From assembly GCA_016928255.1 (NCBI GenBank), contig JAFGLB010000162.1, positions 1 to 40,520 on the forward strand: a DNA stretch of 40,520 nt. The letters run 5' to 3'. This DNA comes from Bacteroidota bacterium (GTDB lineage Bacteria > Bacteroidota > Ignavibacteria > UBA10030). Within the stretch, counting starts at the first letter, position 1; every line of letters starts with the position of its first letter. Below, piece by piece: positions 9,751 to 22,366 of the stretch. Position numbers and translations under genes: made by a program. The notes under the pieces were generated by a model. That model was not told the origin of the DNA and ran no database searches. It saw nothing but the letters and a program-made list of their open reading frames with translations.

Positions 9751-11616
9751 ATGAGAAGGAAATTCATTTACTTCATTCTTATTCCTTTTTTAATAGTCTG
9801 CATTATAGTATATCTGTTTATCGACAGCTGGATTGAACTGGCGTTCGAATATACGGGAGAAAAGACTGTCGGTGCAAGGGTAGAAATTGATAATCTTCAT
9901 TTCACAATTAATCCTATCAGCATTGAATTCTCCAGAATGCAGATCGCTAATCCGACTAACGGCTGGAAAAACCTGTGCGAAACCGGAAGAACCAGGTTTG
10001 AACTCGATTTCGGCCAGCTTTTGCGCGGAAAATATATTGTTGAAACAATGGAGATTAACAACCTCATCATAGGCACAGACCGAACTACCGACGGATCAAG
10101 TACAAGGTTTGGTGAACAGGCTGTAAAGGTTCCGATAATAGAACAGGCAAAAAGCCTTCTTACAGGGGATGATTCAAAATCATCGCCGTCTTTCAACCTG
10201 GAAAATATCAAACGCGATTTGAAAATCGACAGCCTGTTAAATCCAAAAAACCTTTTAACATACCGCCGCATCGACACTTTGAAAAAGCAAATCGATTATG
10301 CCGGTGTGCAGTGGAAAACAGCGTTAGACGAAATTGACAAATCTAAAGCAAGGCTGGCTGAAATCGAAACGAAAGCGAAGGCAATCGATATCAACAAAAT
10401 AAAAACCGTCCAGGCCGCAAGCGACGCGCTGAACAATGCCAACAGCATACTATCTAATGCAAATGAAATTAAAAATTCTTACCAGACACAAAAAAATGAC
10501 TTAATAAACAGCGTGAATAATTTTGGAAAGTCTATAAAGGACCTCGACAAACTTGTTGAACAGGACTTCAAGAACGCGCTGAAATTGGCCCGCTTGCCGG
10601 ATTTATCCATGCAAAGTATCGCAGAAATGGTGCTTGGTAAAGAGCTGCTGCAAAAAGCATACGAATATCTTGGATATGTTGAAATTGCGAAAAACCGAAT
10701 TCAGAATTCAACTGATAAACCGCCGATAGAGGCACCGGCGCGCTTCAGGGGGCAGGATATCCATTTCCCTGCCGAACGTTATTATCCTAAATACTGGGTA
10801 AAAAAAGTCCTTATATCCGGCGGTACAGATAAGTCCAGAGATCCAAAATACTTTTATACCAAAGGCGAGATCCATAATATTACAGATAACCAGCGTTTAA
10901 CTGGGCTTCCTCTTACGGTCGATTTATCCGCTACAAAGGCCGAAATTACAAGCCTTTCGCTGGAAGCATCAATAGACAGGCGCAAAGAACTGCCCCTGGA
11001 TAATTATAGAGCGCATTTATCTGGATTATCCATCGGACAAATGTCTCTCGGCCGTTCTGATTTTCTCCCCTCTAAGATAATAGATGCTTTTGCCGATGCT
11101 TCAATCTCCGTTACGGTTCCCGGCAATTTATTTGATTCAAATGCAAAGATTAACTTTAGGAATCTTTCATTAATTTTTGATCGTGAACCTGCCGGTATGG
11201 TAGAACAAATTGTCCGCAATGTTCTTTCTCCTGTAAAAGGATTTAATGTAGATCTGCGAATATGGAAAACGGAAGAAAAAATCGATGTTGCTTTTGCAAC
11301 TGATCTTGACGAACAGCTTGCATCTCAAACCAAAAAAGCCATCGGCAATGAAGTTGCAAAAATTCAAAACGACTTGCGGAAAAAACTTGAGGCCGTAATT
11401 GCAGAAAAACGCTTAGAACTGGAAAAACTATATAATGAAAAGCGTGAAATGGTTATGAGCAAGGTCAAAGAATATGAAGCTTTATTGAATGAAAAACTTT
11501 CCGTAGTTGAAGCAAAAAAGAAAGAAATTGAAAACCGGATTGATCAGGAAAAGAAAAAGCAGACAGATGATGTTACCAAAAAAGCTAAAGATGCTTTAAA
11601 GGATGTATTTAAATAG
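9751..11616 (+). CDS. TIGR03545-like, AsmA-like membrane-anchored protein
   Basis: N-terminal TM helix, AsmA-like VGARVEIDNLHFTINPISIEFSRMQIANPTNGWKN, long coiled-coil segments; 1 nt after the DUF2062-like gene. Confidence 0.65.
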   Translation: MRRKFIYFILIPFLIVCIIVYLFIDSWIELAFEYTGEKTVGARVEIDNLHFTINPISIEFSRMQIANPTNGWKNLCETGRTRFELDFGQLLRGKYIVETMEINNLIIGTDRTTDGSSTRFGEQAVKVPIIEQAKSLLTGDDSKSSPSFNLENIKRDLKIDSLLNPKNLLTYRRIDTLKKQIDYAGVQWKTALDEIDKSKARLAEIETKAKAIDINKIKTVQAASDALNNANSILSNANEIKNSYQTQKNDLINSVNNFGKSIKDLDKLVEQDFKNALKLARLPDLSMQSIAEMVLGKELLQKAYEYLGYVEIAKNRIQNSTDKPPIEAPARFRGQDIHFPAERYYPKYWVKKVLISGGTDKSRDPKYFYTKGEIHNITDNQRLTGLPLTVDLSATKAEITSLSLEASIDRRKELPLDNYRAHLSGLSIGQMSLGRSDFLPSKIIDAFADASISVTVPGNLFDSNAKINFRNLSLIFDREPAGMVEQIVRNVLSPVKGFNVDLRIWKTEEKIDVAFATDLDEQLASQTKKAIGNEVAKIQNDLRKKLEAVIAEKRLELEKLYNEKREMVMSKVKEYEALLNEKLSVVEAKKKEIENRIDQEKKKQTDDVTKKAKDALKDVFK

Positions 11617-11632
11617 CAGCTGACGGCAGTAA

Positions 11633-11664
11633 AAGAAAGCCTCTTTTATAAAGAGGCTTTCTTC
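11633..11664. terminator. bidirectional intrinsic terminator between convergent genes
   Basis: 13-bp perfect stem AAGAAAGCCTCTT-TTATA-AAGAGGCTTTCTT; T-rich flanks on both strands. Confidence 0.8.
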
Positions 11665-11667
11665 TGT

Positions 11668-14319
11668 TTATTTCTTGGTTTTTTTCTTTTTAACGTTTTT
11701 CTGCGGAACGGGTTTTTTGGACTTCACGATTTTTTTTGCAGTTTGTTTTCCTTTTTCACCTGCAGCGGTCTTTTGTGCAGTTTTGTTTTCCTGCTTCAAT
11801 CCGCCCTTTCCTTCTTCATCCGATTTATTATTTGAAGAACTCTTCCCGTTGGAAATAGATTTTTCTTTTTCAGCCAATTGTTTTTCTTCTTCTTCCTCTG
11901 CAACAACTGCTGCAACATCCGCAACTTTATCGCCCTCGTTTAAACGAATCAATCTTACACCCTGCGTGTTGCGGCCGGCGACACGTATATCCGATGCATG
12001 CTGGCGGATAATCATTCCATCCAAAGTAACAATAACAACGTCGTCGGTATTGATTACCTCTTTGATTGCAACCATTTTACCGGTCTTTTCAGATGTTTTT
12101 ACGGTAAAGATGCCTTTACCGCCTCTGTGACTTATTCGGTATTCGTCTTCTTCGCTGCGCTTCCCGAAACCTTTTTGGGTTGCAACAAGAATTGTTGTTC
12201 CTTTTCGCTGTAAATTCACGGCCCCGACTACTTTGTCGTCTTTTTTAAGTCTGATGCCACGTACTCCGGCAGCAGCCCGTCCCATCGGCCTTATTTCATT
12301 TTCATGAAAACGTATAGCCAGTCCGTTGCATGTGCCTATGACTATATCCTGTGTTCCATCTGTCAGTTTTACATCCGCCAACTTGTCGCCTTTTTTCAGA
12401 TTTGCAGCAACTATTCCGCTTCTTCGCGGGTTGCTGAATTCTGAAAGCACAACTTTTTTAACCAATCCCTGTTCAGTGAACATAAATACAAAATGGTTTT
12501 CATCGAATTCTTTTACAGCAATAAATGATGTAATTTCTTCGCCCGGATCTTTCTTTATAAGGTTATTTATCGATTTCCCTTTTGTTGTTCTTCCGCCTTC
12601 CGGTATCTCGAATACTTTTAACCAGTAGCACCTTCCTTTATCGGTGAATATCAGAACATAATTATGCGTGCTTGCAATGAACATATGCGCAACAAAATCA
12701 TCTTCGCGCGTCGCCGCGCCTGTAACGCCTTTCCCTCCTCTCGACTGGCGTCGATATCCCGATACAGGATATCTCTTTATAAATCCGCCGTGACTAATCG
12801 TCACGACTACTTCCTCTTCCGCGATAATATCTTCTATCCGAAATTCTTCGGCTTTATAAATAATTTCTGTCCGCCTGTCGTCGCCGTATTTTTCTTTTAT
12901 TTCCGCAAGTTCTTCTTCTATGATTTTCATTTGAAGCTGTTTACTTTTAAGAATGGTTTTCAGCTTCTCAATGAGTTTGATCATTTCCCTGTATTCTTCT
13001 TCGACTTTTTTGCGCTCAAGTCCGGTCAGTCTTTGCAGACGCATGTCGAGAATCGCTTTTGCCTGGATTTCTGAAAGTTTGAATTTCTTCATCAATCCGA
13101 GTTTTGCGCTTTCAACATCTGCCGATTTCTTTATAAGGGCTATCACCGCATCGATATTATCAAGCGCGATTATGTATCCCTCAAGTATATGCGCGCGTTT
13201 TTCGGCTTCGTCCAGATCGAACTTGGTTCGGCGGACCACGACTTCATTTCTATGCTCTATGAAGTGCTTTATGAATTCACGCAGCTGCAGAACCTTTGGA
13301 CGGCTGTCTACAAGAGCCAAAAGGTTTACTCCAAATGTCGTTTGCATTTGAGTATGTTTATAAAGATTATTAAGCACTACCTCTGCATTGGCTTCCCGTT
13401 TTAATTCAATCACAACACGCATTCCGTCCCGGTCGGATTCATCGCGTATATCGGAAATATCCTCCAAGTTTTTATCCGTAACCAAATCTGCAATTTTTTC
13501 AATTAGCGATGCTTTATTTACCTGGTACGGCAGCTCCGTCACAATTATCCGCTGTCTCTCGCCTTTTCCGGTTTCAACATTTGCCCTTGCGCGGACAATG
13601 ATTTTTCCGCGGCCTTTTGTATAAGCTTCTTTTACACCGTCATATCCATAAATTATTCCGCCCGTGGGAAAATCCGGTGCTAGAATATGTTTCATCAGTT
13701 TTTCGTTGCTGATTTCATGGTCTTTTATATATGCAATGCATCCGTCGATGACCTCGCGTAGATTATGCGGCGGAATGTTAGTTGCCATGCCGACTGCAAT
13801 TCCGCTAGTACCGTTACAGAGTAAATTCGGTATTTGGGCCGGCAATACAGTCGGTTCCTGTAGTGTATCGTCGAAGTTTGGTGCAAAATTGACCGTGTTT
13901 TTTTCCAGGTCTTTCAGCATTTCCTCGGCAACTCGTGTAAGCCTTGCTTCTGTGTAACGCATTGCGGCGGCGGAATCGCCGTCGACCGAGCCGAAGTTAC
14001 CCTGGCCGTCTACCAGCATATACCGCATTGAAAAATCCTGCGCCATGCGCACCATTGTGTCATACACCGCCGAATCGCCATGCGGGTGGTACTTACCAAG
14101 CACTTCACCGACTATGCGTGCGCTTTTCTTGTACGCTTTATTGCTTGCCAGTCCGAGTCCCTGCATACCGAATAATACGCGCCTGTGAACCGGTTTGAGG
14201 CCGTCCCGCACATCTGGCAGCGCGCGTGATATTATTACCGACATCGAATAATCGATGTACGATCCTTTCATTTCATCTTCAATATCTACAGGTATAGTTT
14301 TTTCGCTTACTGTTGCCAT
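11668..14319 (-). CDS. gyrA: DNA gyrase subunit A with Lys-rich C-terminal tail
   Basis: [47 protein letters not shown], GyrA-box-like RQSRGGKGV. Confidence 0.97.
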   Translation of the reverse strand: MATVSEKTIPVDIEDEMKGSYIDYSMSVIISRALPDVRDGLKPVHRRVLFGMQGLGLASNKAYKKSARIVGEVLGKYHPHGDSAVYDTMVRMAQDFSMRYMLVDGQGNFGSVDGDSAAAMRYTEARLTRVAEEMLKDLEKNTVNFAPNFDDTLQEPTVLPAQIPNLLCNGTSGIAVGMATNIPPHNLREVIDGCIAYIKDHEISNEKLMKHILAPDFPTGGIIYGYDGVKEAYTKGRGKIIVRARANVETGKGERQRIIVTELPYQVNKASLIEKIADLVTDKNLEDISDIRDESDRDGMRVVIELKREANAEVVLNNLYKHTQMQTTFGVNLLALVDSRPKVLQLREFIKHFIEHRNEVVVRRTKFDLDEAEKRAHILEGYIIALDNIDAVIALIKKSADVESAKLGLMKKFKLSEIQAKAILDMRLQRLTGLERKKVEEEYREMIKLIEKLKTILKSKQLQMKIIEEELAEIKEKYGDDRRTEIIYKAEEFRIEDIIAEEEVVVTISHGGFIKRYPVSGYRRQSRGGKGVTGAATREDDFVAHMFIASTHNYVLIFTDKGRCYWLKVFEIPEGGRTTKGKSINNLIKKDPGEEITSFIAVKEFDENHFVFMFTEQGLVKKVVLSEFSNPRRSGIVAANLKKGDKLADVKLTDGTQDIVIGTCNGLAIRFHENEIRPMGRAAAGVRGIRLKKDDKVVGAVNLQRKGTTILVATQKGFGKRSEEDEYRISHRGGKGIFTVKTSEKTGKMVAIKEVINTDDVVIVTLDGMIIRQHASDIRVAGRNTQGVRLIRLNEGDKVADVAAVVAEEEEEKQLAEKEKSISNGKSSSNNKSDEEGKGGLKQENKTAQKTAAGEKGKQTAKKIVKSKKPVPQKNVKKKKTKK

Positions 14320-14349
14320 GGATTATCTTTTTTTCTTCTTCTTGTGTTG

Positions 14350-17047
<2,698 letters not shown>

Positions 17048-17059
17048 TTAAGTTTTTAT

Positions 17060-17359
17060 TCAATTAAACTTTATATCCTTCACGATTTCTTTTCCAATAA
17101 AGTTGTTCAGTTTTTCTATTATTTCCTTTTTCCGTATGGTCAATTCATTCCGCCATGTACTCGTTTTAACACTGACAAACAACACGCCTTTTGTTATTCT
17201 TGTTGCCTCCGTCATCTGCGCTATTTTTTTTCCTACTACTTCTTCCCAGTGAACAACCGCATCTACCTCAACGAGCTTTTTCTTTATTCCCAGGTCGTTA
17301 ATCAGCTCCTCAATTGCGGTCTCGATAGATTTAATTGATTTTGGCTTCTTCCTCGACAC
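17060..17359 (-). CDS. DUF721 domain protein (DciA-like)
   Basis: DAVVHWEEVVGKKIAQMTEATRITKGVLFVSVKTSTWRNELTIRKKEIIEKLN; between recF and gyrB; overlaps the recF end by 29 bp. Confidence 0.75.
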   Translation of the reverse strand: MSRKKPKSIKSIETAIEELINDLGIKKKLVEVDAVVHWEEVVGKKIAQMTEATRITKGVLFVSVKTSTWRNELTIRKKEIIEKLNNFIGKEIVKDIKFN

Positions 17360-18482
17360 GCTCTATTCTTCCCCTCTTTATAAGGTATTTTCTTACATTG
17401 GCAATGACATCCGGTGATAATCCATTAAGTGCATGTTTGTCTGTCGAAGTGATAAAAACCTGACCCTTGCATACGGCTGATTTAATCAATTTATTGCACC
17501 TCTTTTCATCGAGTTCGCTCAAAACATCGTCAAGCAGGAGCAGCGGTGTTTCATTACATGCGTTTTTCAGGTAAAAGAATTCCGCCATTTTTAAGGCTAC
17601 AAGCAGTGTTTTATGCTGTCCCTGCGAAGCAAAGTTCTTTGCTTCCATTTCATTTATCTGAAGCAAAAAATCGTCCCTATGAGGACCTACCATAGTGAAT
17701 CCTATTTTCTGCTCCGTTAAACTTTGATTTTCAAGCGCTTTTTTAAAAAAATCTTCTGTGTTATCCTCGTTTTCTTCTGAACAATTGAATGAGGGAGAAT
17801 ACAATATTTTTGGCAGTTCACTGTTACCCGATATCTGTGAATAAGCTTCTATTACTAATTTTTGAAAGTTCTTTGTAAACTCTTTTCTTTTATTTATAAT
17901 ACTTGTGCCTGTTTTAATTAAACTTTCGTTCCAGACTTCAACCTCTTCTTTATTTCTGATCCTTCCTGTTTGTATGTCTGCAAGTATTCTGTTTCTTTGC
18001 TTTAAAATTTTTCTGTATTCAATCAAATTATCCAAATATTTTCTGCTGGACTGAGACAAAACAAAATCGACAAATTTCCGTCTATCTCCCGGCGATCCAT
18101 ATGTTATGGCGCCCTGTTCCTGTGAGAGTATAACAGCCGGGAACCATCCTATTAGTGCCGATGCTTTATCAACTTTTGATTTATTTACTGTGATTATTTT
18201 TTGATTTATATCTCTGTTATATTTTATTTGTACTTCGTACTGTACGCCGCAATCCGACTTAAGGCATCCTGTTGCCGTGAAACCATTTTCATCTGCTTTT
18301 GCTACAATTGAATCGCTTAATGCATAAAAACTTCTTGTCAGACAGAAATAAGATATACTTTCAAGGATATTTGTTTTACCTTCTCCGTTGTCTCCATAAA
18401 AAAGATTAACACCAGAAGAACAATCGAAAGATGTTGACTTATGATTCCTGAAATTTTCGATTTCAATGTGCTGCAAAATCAA
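17331..18482 (-). CDS. recF: DNA replication and repair protein RecF
   Basis: IEIENFRNH, FYGDNGEGKTNILESISYFCLTRSF, PLLLLDDVLSELDEKRCNKL; TTG start. Confidence 0.94.
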   Translation of the reverse strand: MILQHIEIENFRNHKSTSFDCSSGVNLFYGDNGEGKTNILESISYFCLTRSFYALSDSIVAKADENGFTATGCLKSDCGVQYEVQIKYNRDINQKIITVNKSKVDKASALIGWFPAVILSQEQGAITYGSPGDRRKFVDFVLSQSSRKYLDNLIEYRKILKQRNRILADIQTGRIRNKEEVEVWNESLIKTGTSIINKRKEFTKNFQKLVIEAYSQISGNSELPKILYSPSFNCSEENEDNTEDFFKKALENQSLTEQKIGFTMVGPHRDDFLLQINEMEAKNFASQGQHKTLLVALKMAEFFYLKNACNETPLLLLDDVLSELDEKRCNKLIKSAVCKGQVFITSTDKHALNGLSPDVIANVRKYLIKRGRIERVEEEAKIN

Positions 18483-18570
18483 TTCTATATTACCTTATTT
18501 ACAACACGATAGCCCCAAATCCATATTCGGATGGGGCTATTCATTATAAAACCAACAGCAATTTTCACGT

Positions 18571-19686
18571 TCATACATTAAGCCGCATCGGCATAACAAG
18601 CATCAAAACATCCTCGTTTTCTTTCATTGTTACCGGTTTTATTATTGCCGCCTTAACCGAACTGCTGAAATTAAATATGACTTCCTGTGAATCAATATGC
18701 GATAGGATGTCTATAAGATATATTGCATTAAAACCTATTTCAATGTTTTCCGCAGAATAACTGCATGCTATCTTTTCTTTAGCTTCTCCACCGAAATCAA
18801 TATCCTCGGCCATTATTTTGAGATCATCTTTTTTCATCGAAAAACGTATCTGGTGAGTAGTGTTGCTCGAGTACAGGGAAACTCTTTTAACTGCAGATAA
18901 TAAAATATTTCTATCTGCTAAAAGTTTTTTATCGTTTTCAAGCGGTATTACGCTTTCATAATTTGGATAACTTTCTTCAATTAACCTTGAAGTAAGCGTT
19001 AAATTCTTGAAAGAGAATTTTATATGTGTCGAGCTGAATGAAACAGTGTTAGATCCGCTTTCTATTGCTTTTGATATTAAATTTAGTGCTTTTGAAGGAA
19101 TTATTATATCCTTCTGGTCTTTGATTTGTGGGAGATTTGTGTAAATAATCCTAACTAGTCTGTGGCCGTCCGTAGCAACCGCTCTCATTTCTTTTTCTTT
19201 GAACTGCAGCAATAGTCCGGTCATTGCAGGACGAAGTTCGTCTGTGCTGACGGAAAAAACTGTTTTTGATATTATGGATTCTATTACCGAGCTTTCTATA
19301 AGCAGCTCGTTGCTGCTTTTAAATTCAGGTATCGCCGGATAATCCTGGCTGGACTCTCCAATGAGGTTATACTCGCCGTTTTCAGTAATCATCTTTATCT
19401 TATTGTTGCCTGTGTCTGCATTAAATACGATCTGAGCATCAGGTAAAGCTCTCAGTGTATCCATAACTCTCTTCGCAGGCACCGCTATCGATCCGTTTTC
19501 ACTTCCTCTTACATCAAGCGAAGCAGACATAGATATTTCCATGTCTGTAGCAACAAGTGTAAGTTTGTTTTCGTTTAGTGTAAAAAGGATGTTTTCAAGT
19601 ATAGGCAGTGTTGATTTTGATGGTACGACACCACTGATTTTTATCAGTACTTTTTGGAGTTCATTACTTTCTATGGTAAACTTCAT
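18571..19686 (-). CDS. dnaN: DNA polymerase III beta sliding clamp
   Basis: MKFTIESNELQKVLIKISGVVPSKSTLPILENILF, ATDGHRLVR, MLVMPMRL C-terminus. Confidence 0.97.
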   Translation of the reverse strand: MKFTIESNELQKVLIKISGVVPSKSTLPILENILFTLNENKLTLVATDMEISMSASLDVRGSENGSIAVPAKRVMDTLRALPDAQIVFNADTGNNKIKMITENGEYNLIGESSQDYPAIPEFKSSNELLIESSVIESIISKTVFSVSTDELRPAMTGLLLQFKEKEMRAVATDGHRLVRIIYTNLPQIKDQKDIIIPSKALNLISKAIESGSNTVSFSSTHIKFSFKNLTLTSRLIEESYPNYESVIPLENDKKLLADRNILLSAVKRVSLYSSNTTHQIRFSMKKDDLKIMAEDIDFGGEAKEKIACSYSAENIEIGFNAIYLIDILSHIDSQEVIFNFSSSVKAAIIKPVTMKENEDVLMLVMPMRLNV

Positions 19687-19993
19687 TCATATAACTCCTT
19701 TTTATCAATGTCTATTATTTATTAAAAATATCAAAATTTTAGCATATACACAATAAACACTATTATAAAAAGACTTTAATTAAGAAAACAATGTTTATTA
19801 TAACGATGTTGATAATGTGGAAAATTGCAATAAAACAACAATCATTGGCGGATTTAAAATATTTAATGTTGAATTGATGTGCAAAACAAAAAGAACTTTA
19901 ACAAACCATTAAAAATTATACTTCCGCATAATAGTAAAACAAAATTACATACAGCATATCAACATTAATTAACATGTTTATTAACAAGAAAAA

Positions 19994-21433
19994 CTACTCA
20001 TTCAACTCAATTTTCCTGCGTATCTGGTCAACCTGCTGTTTGAAATTATTGTCGGTTTTTTGAAACTCCTCTATAGCCTGGCAGGCATGAATAACCGTGC
20101 TGTGATCCCTTCCGCCAAAATGCAGACCTATAGTCTTCAGTGATGAGTTTGTAAGATCTTTTGCCAAGAACATAGCAGTTTGTCTTGCAATAACGACCTC
20201 GTGACGCCTTGTTTTTGCTCTAAGCAAGTCGACAGGAATATCAAAATAACTGCAGACAACTTTTTGTATCTGGTCTATGCTTATGGGAGTTCTCAGATCG
20301 TTTACAATTACGCGCAGAACATCTTTTGCCAGGTCAACGCCTATCTCACGGTTTTCCAAAGAAGCACGAGCGAAAAGGCTGATAAGACAACCCTCTAATT
20401 CGCGAATATTGTTTTTTACATTTACAGCAATAAACTCTAAAACATCTGACGGAAGCTCAAGTGAATTTTCTTCACTTTTTTTCTGAAGTATTGCTATTCT
20501 TGTTTCAAGATCCGGGGGCTGAATATCGGCTGTAAGTCCGCACTGGAATCTTGAAATTAGTCTCTCGTCCAAACCGCGCAATTCCTTAGGCGGGACATCG
20601 GAAGAAAGAACAATTTGTTTGCCGTGCTGGTACAAAGCGTTAAAAGTATGAAAAAAATTATCCTGTGTTTTTTCTTTGCCTGCAAAGAATTGAATGTCAT
20701 CAACAACGAGAAGATCCATACTCCTGTAAAAAGAGGAAAACTCCTGAACCTTGTCTCCCTGAATTGCTTCAACAAAATCAACAGTAAATTTCTCACTTGA
20801 AAGATAAGCAATTCGTTTTGCTTTGCCGTTTGCTGCAGCATGGTTTCCAAGCGCATGCATCAAATGTGTTTTGCCAAGACCCGTACCGCCGTACAGAACC
20901 AGCGGATTAAAGGAAGTACCGCCTGGATTATTTGCAACAGCAAGTGCAGCCGCCCTGGCAAGCTGGTTGCAATCGCCTTTGATAAAATTCTCAAATGTAT
21001 AACGCGGATTAAAATTACTTTTTATTGACTGCAGGTTTTCAGTTCTTAATGAAACATGGGGAGTAAAAGGCTGTGTGCGAACCAGCTCTGTGCCGGTAGA
21101 GATAAAATCATTATCAGTACTTTCCTGGTTGGGCGGCAAGTTTTCTTCAGATGTTACTATATAAAAAAGCCTGCTGTTCTCGCCGACAACCGCTGCAATG
21201 GTATTGTGTAAAAGTGTATTATAATGTTCTTCGAGCCAATCATAAAAAAACTGACTGGGAACCTGGACGGTTAATTCATTTCCATTTATGGAAACAGGTA
21301 TAACAGGAAGAAACCAGGTCTTAAAACTTAATGTTGAAACTTGGTCTTTAATGATACTTAAGCATTGTTCCCAGGTTTTACTTGCTAGTTTTTGATTATC
21401 AACAAACTGATCAGTTTGTACAGGAAAATTCAT
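19994..21433 (-). CDS. dnaA: chromosomal replication initiator DnaA
   Basis: LVLYGGTGLGKTHLMHALGNHA, LVVDDIQFFAGKEKTQDNFFHTFN, GGRDHSTVIHACQAIEE; ATG at 21433 preferred (GGAG SD upstream). Confidence 0.98.
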   Translation of the reverse strand: MNFPVQTDQFVDNQKLASKTWEQCLSIIKDQVSTLSFKTWFLPVIPVSINGNELTVQVPSQFFYDWLEEHYNTLLHNTIAAVVGENSRLFYIVTSEENLPPNQESTDNDFISTGTELVRTQPFTPHVSLRTENLQSIKSNFNPRYTFENFIKGDCNQLARAAALAVANNPGGTSFNPLVLYGGTGLGKTHLMHALGNHAAANGKAKRIAYLSSEKFTVDFVEAIQGDKVQEFSSFYRSMDLLVVDDIQFFAGKEKTQDNFFHTFNALYQHGKQIVLSSDVPPKELRGLDERLISRFQCGLTADIQPPDLETRIAILQKKSEENSLELPSDVLEFIAVNVKNNIRELEGCLISLFARASLENREIGVDLAKDVLRVIVNDLRTPISIDQIQKVVCSYFDIPVDLLRAKTRRHEVVIARQTAMFLAKDLTNSSLKTIGLHFGGRDHSTVIHACQAIEEFQKTDNNFKQQVDQIRRKIELNE

Positions 21434-21477
21434 ATTACGCTCCAGCAAAGCACAGAAAAGATCATGTTAAAAACAAC

Positions 21478-21486
21478 TTATCCACA
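21478..21486 (+). promoter_or_regulatory. DnaA box TTATCCACA
   Basis: Exact match to the 9-mer consensus. Confidence 0.85.
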
Positions 21487-21490
21487 ATTA

Positions 21491-21499
21491 TGTGAACAA
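21491..21499 (-). promoter_or_regulatory. DnaA box-like TTGTTCACA (reverse)
   Basis: One mismatch to TTATTCACA; inverted, 4 bp from the perfect box. Confidence 0.45.
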
Positions 21500-21597
21500 A
21501 GCAATGTCAGAGTTAAGGTCGAATTAAAACAAAAACCGCAATAATTAACAATACGGAACGCAATAAAATCGACCAATTGAAAAAGCATTTCCACAAG

Positions 21598-21606
21598 TTA
21601 TCCACA
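21598..21606 (+). promoter_or_regulatory. DnaA box TTATCCACA
   Basis: Exact match to the 9-mer consensus. Confidence 0.85.
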
Positions 21607-21721
21607 GCAATTAAAAAATAACAGAGTGGGCTTAATAATAGCATCTATGAATACAGCATGCAAGAGGAATTTTTACAAAATTATTTCAGTATTTGAATGA
21701 ATAATCTTTATACAAGTCTTC

Positions 21722-21750
21722 TTGTTTGTGCGTCAATATTTATGTAAATT
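21722..21750 (+). promoter_or_regulatory. candidate promoter of the rpmH operon
   Basis: TTGTTT - 17 bp - TAAATT, about 54 nt upstream of the rpmH start. Confidence 0.4.
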
Positions 21751-21803
21751 TAAATAAAGTAATAATCAAGAGAAATTAAAGAAGAAAAGGAAAGCAAGCA
21801 AAA

Positions 21804-21950
21804 ATGAAACAAACATTTCAGCCGCACAAGAGAAAAAGGAAAAACACACACGGTTTTCGTGCGAGAATGGCAAGCAAGAACGGAAGAAAAGTGATTAGCA
21901 GGCGAAGAGCGTCTGGAAGAAGAAAGCTTTCTGTCAGCGACGAGAGATAA
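21804..21950 (+). CDS. rpmH: 50S ribosomal protein L34 (not in supplied ORF track)
   Basis: [48 protein letters not shown], classic L34. Confidence 0.97.
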   Translation: MKQTFQPHKRKRKNTHGFRARMASKNGRKVISRRRASGRRKLSVSDER

Positions 21951-21979
21951 GAAAAGGACCTCCTGACAGCAGGAGAGTT

Positions 21980-22363
21980 ATGCCTCATTTGCAGCCGACA
22001 ATTGAAATCCTGAGAGGTTACGGGGCCTTTACAAAAGTTATAACTCAAGGCAGGAGGTATGAAAAGCCGCCGATAAAAGCATTTGTTGAAATAAAAAGTT
22101 CGGAAAACTCATCACTGCGCATAGGTTATACGATAACAAAAAGAGTAGGAAAAAGCGCACATCGAAACAGACTGAAAAGATTAATGAGAGAAGCGTTTTT
22201 GGCAAAGAAAAACGAGTTCACAAGACTTCTCGGCCCCAACAATCAAATAGAAATTGTATTCATGTATAACGGAAACTCGAAAATCGCACCAAAAATGGTG
22301 CGATTCTCATCTATAGCGGATGCGTTTTCGTCGATTAGTAAAATAATTGCCGGGGAAAAATGA
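21980..22363 (+). CDS. rnpA: ribonuclease P protein component
   Basis: RIGYTITKRVGKSAHRNRLKRLMREAF; follows rpmH. Confidence 0.95.
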   Translation: MPHLQPTIEILRGYGAFTKVITQGRRYEKPPIKAFVEIKSSENSSLRIGYTITKRVGKSAHRNRLKRLMREAFLAKKNEFTRLLGPNNQIEIVFMYNGNSKIAPKMVRFSSIADAFSSISKIIAGEK

Positions 22364-22366
22364 GAA

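Larger units (their letters stand above)
21449..21803. other. putative oriC (dnaA-rpmH intergenic region)
   Basis: AT-rich, two perfect DnaA boxes, divergent housekeeping genes on each side. Confidence 0.75.

Noticed and set aside
11675-12130. 151-aa + strand ORF rich in Phe/Ser
   Set aside because: Antisense of the Lys/Glu-rich gyrA tail; composition artefact. Other + ORFs within gyrA/gyrB/recF (e.g. 12664-13074, 16817-17338) rejected likewise.
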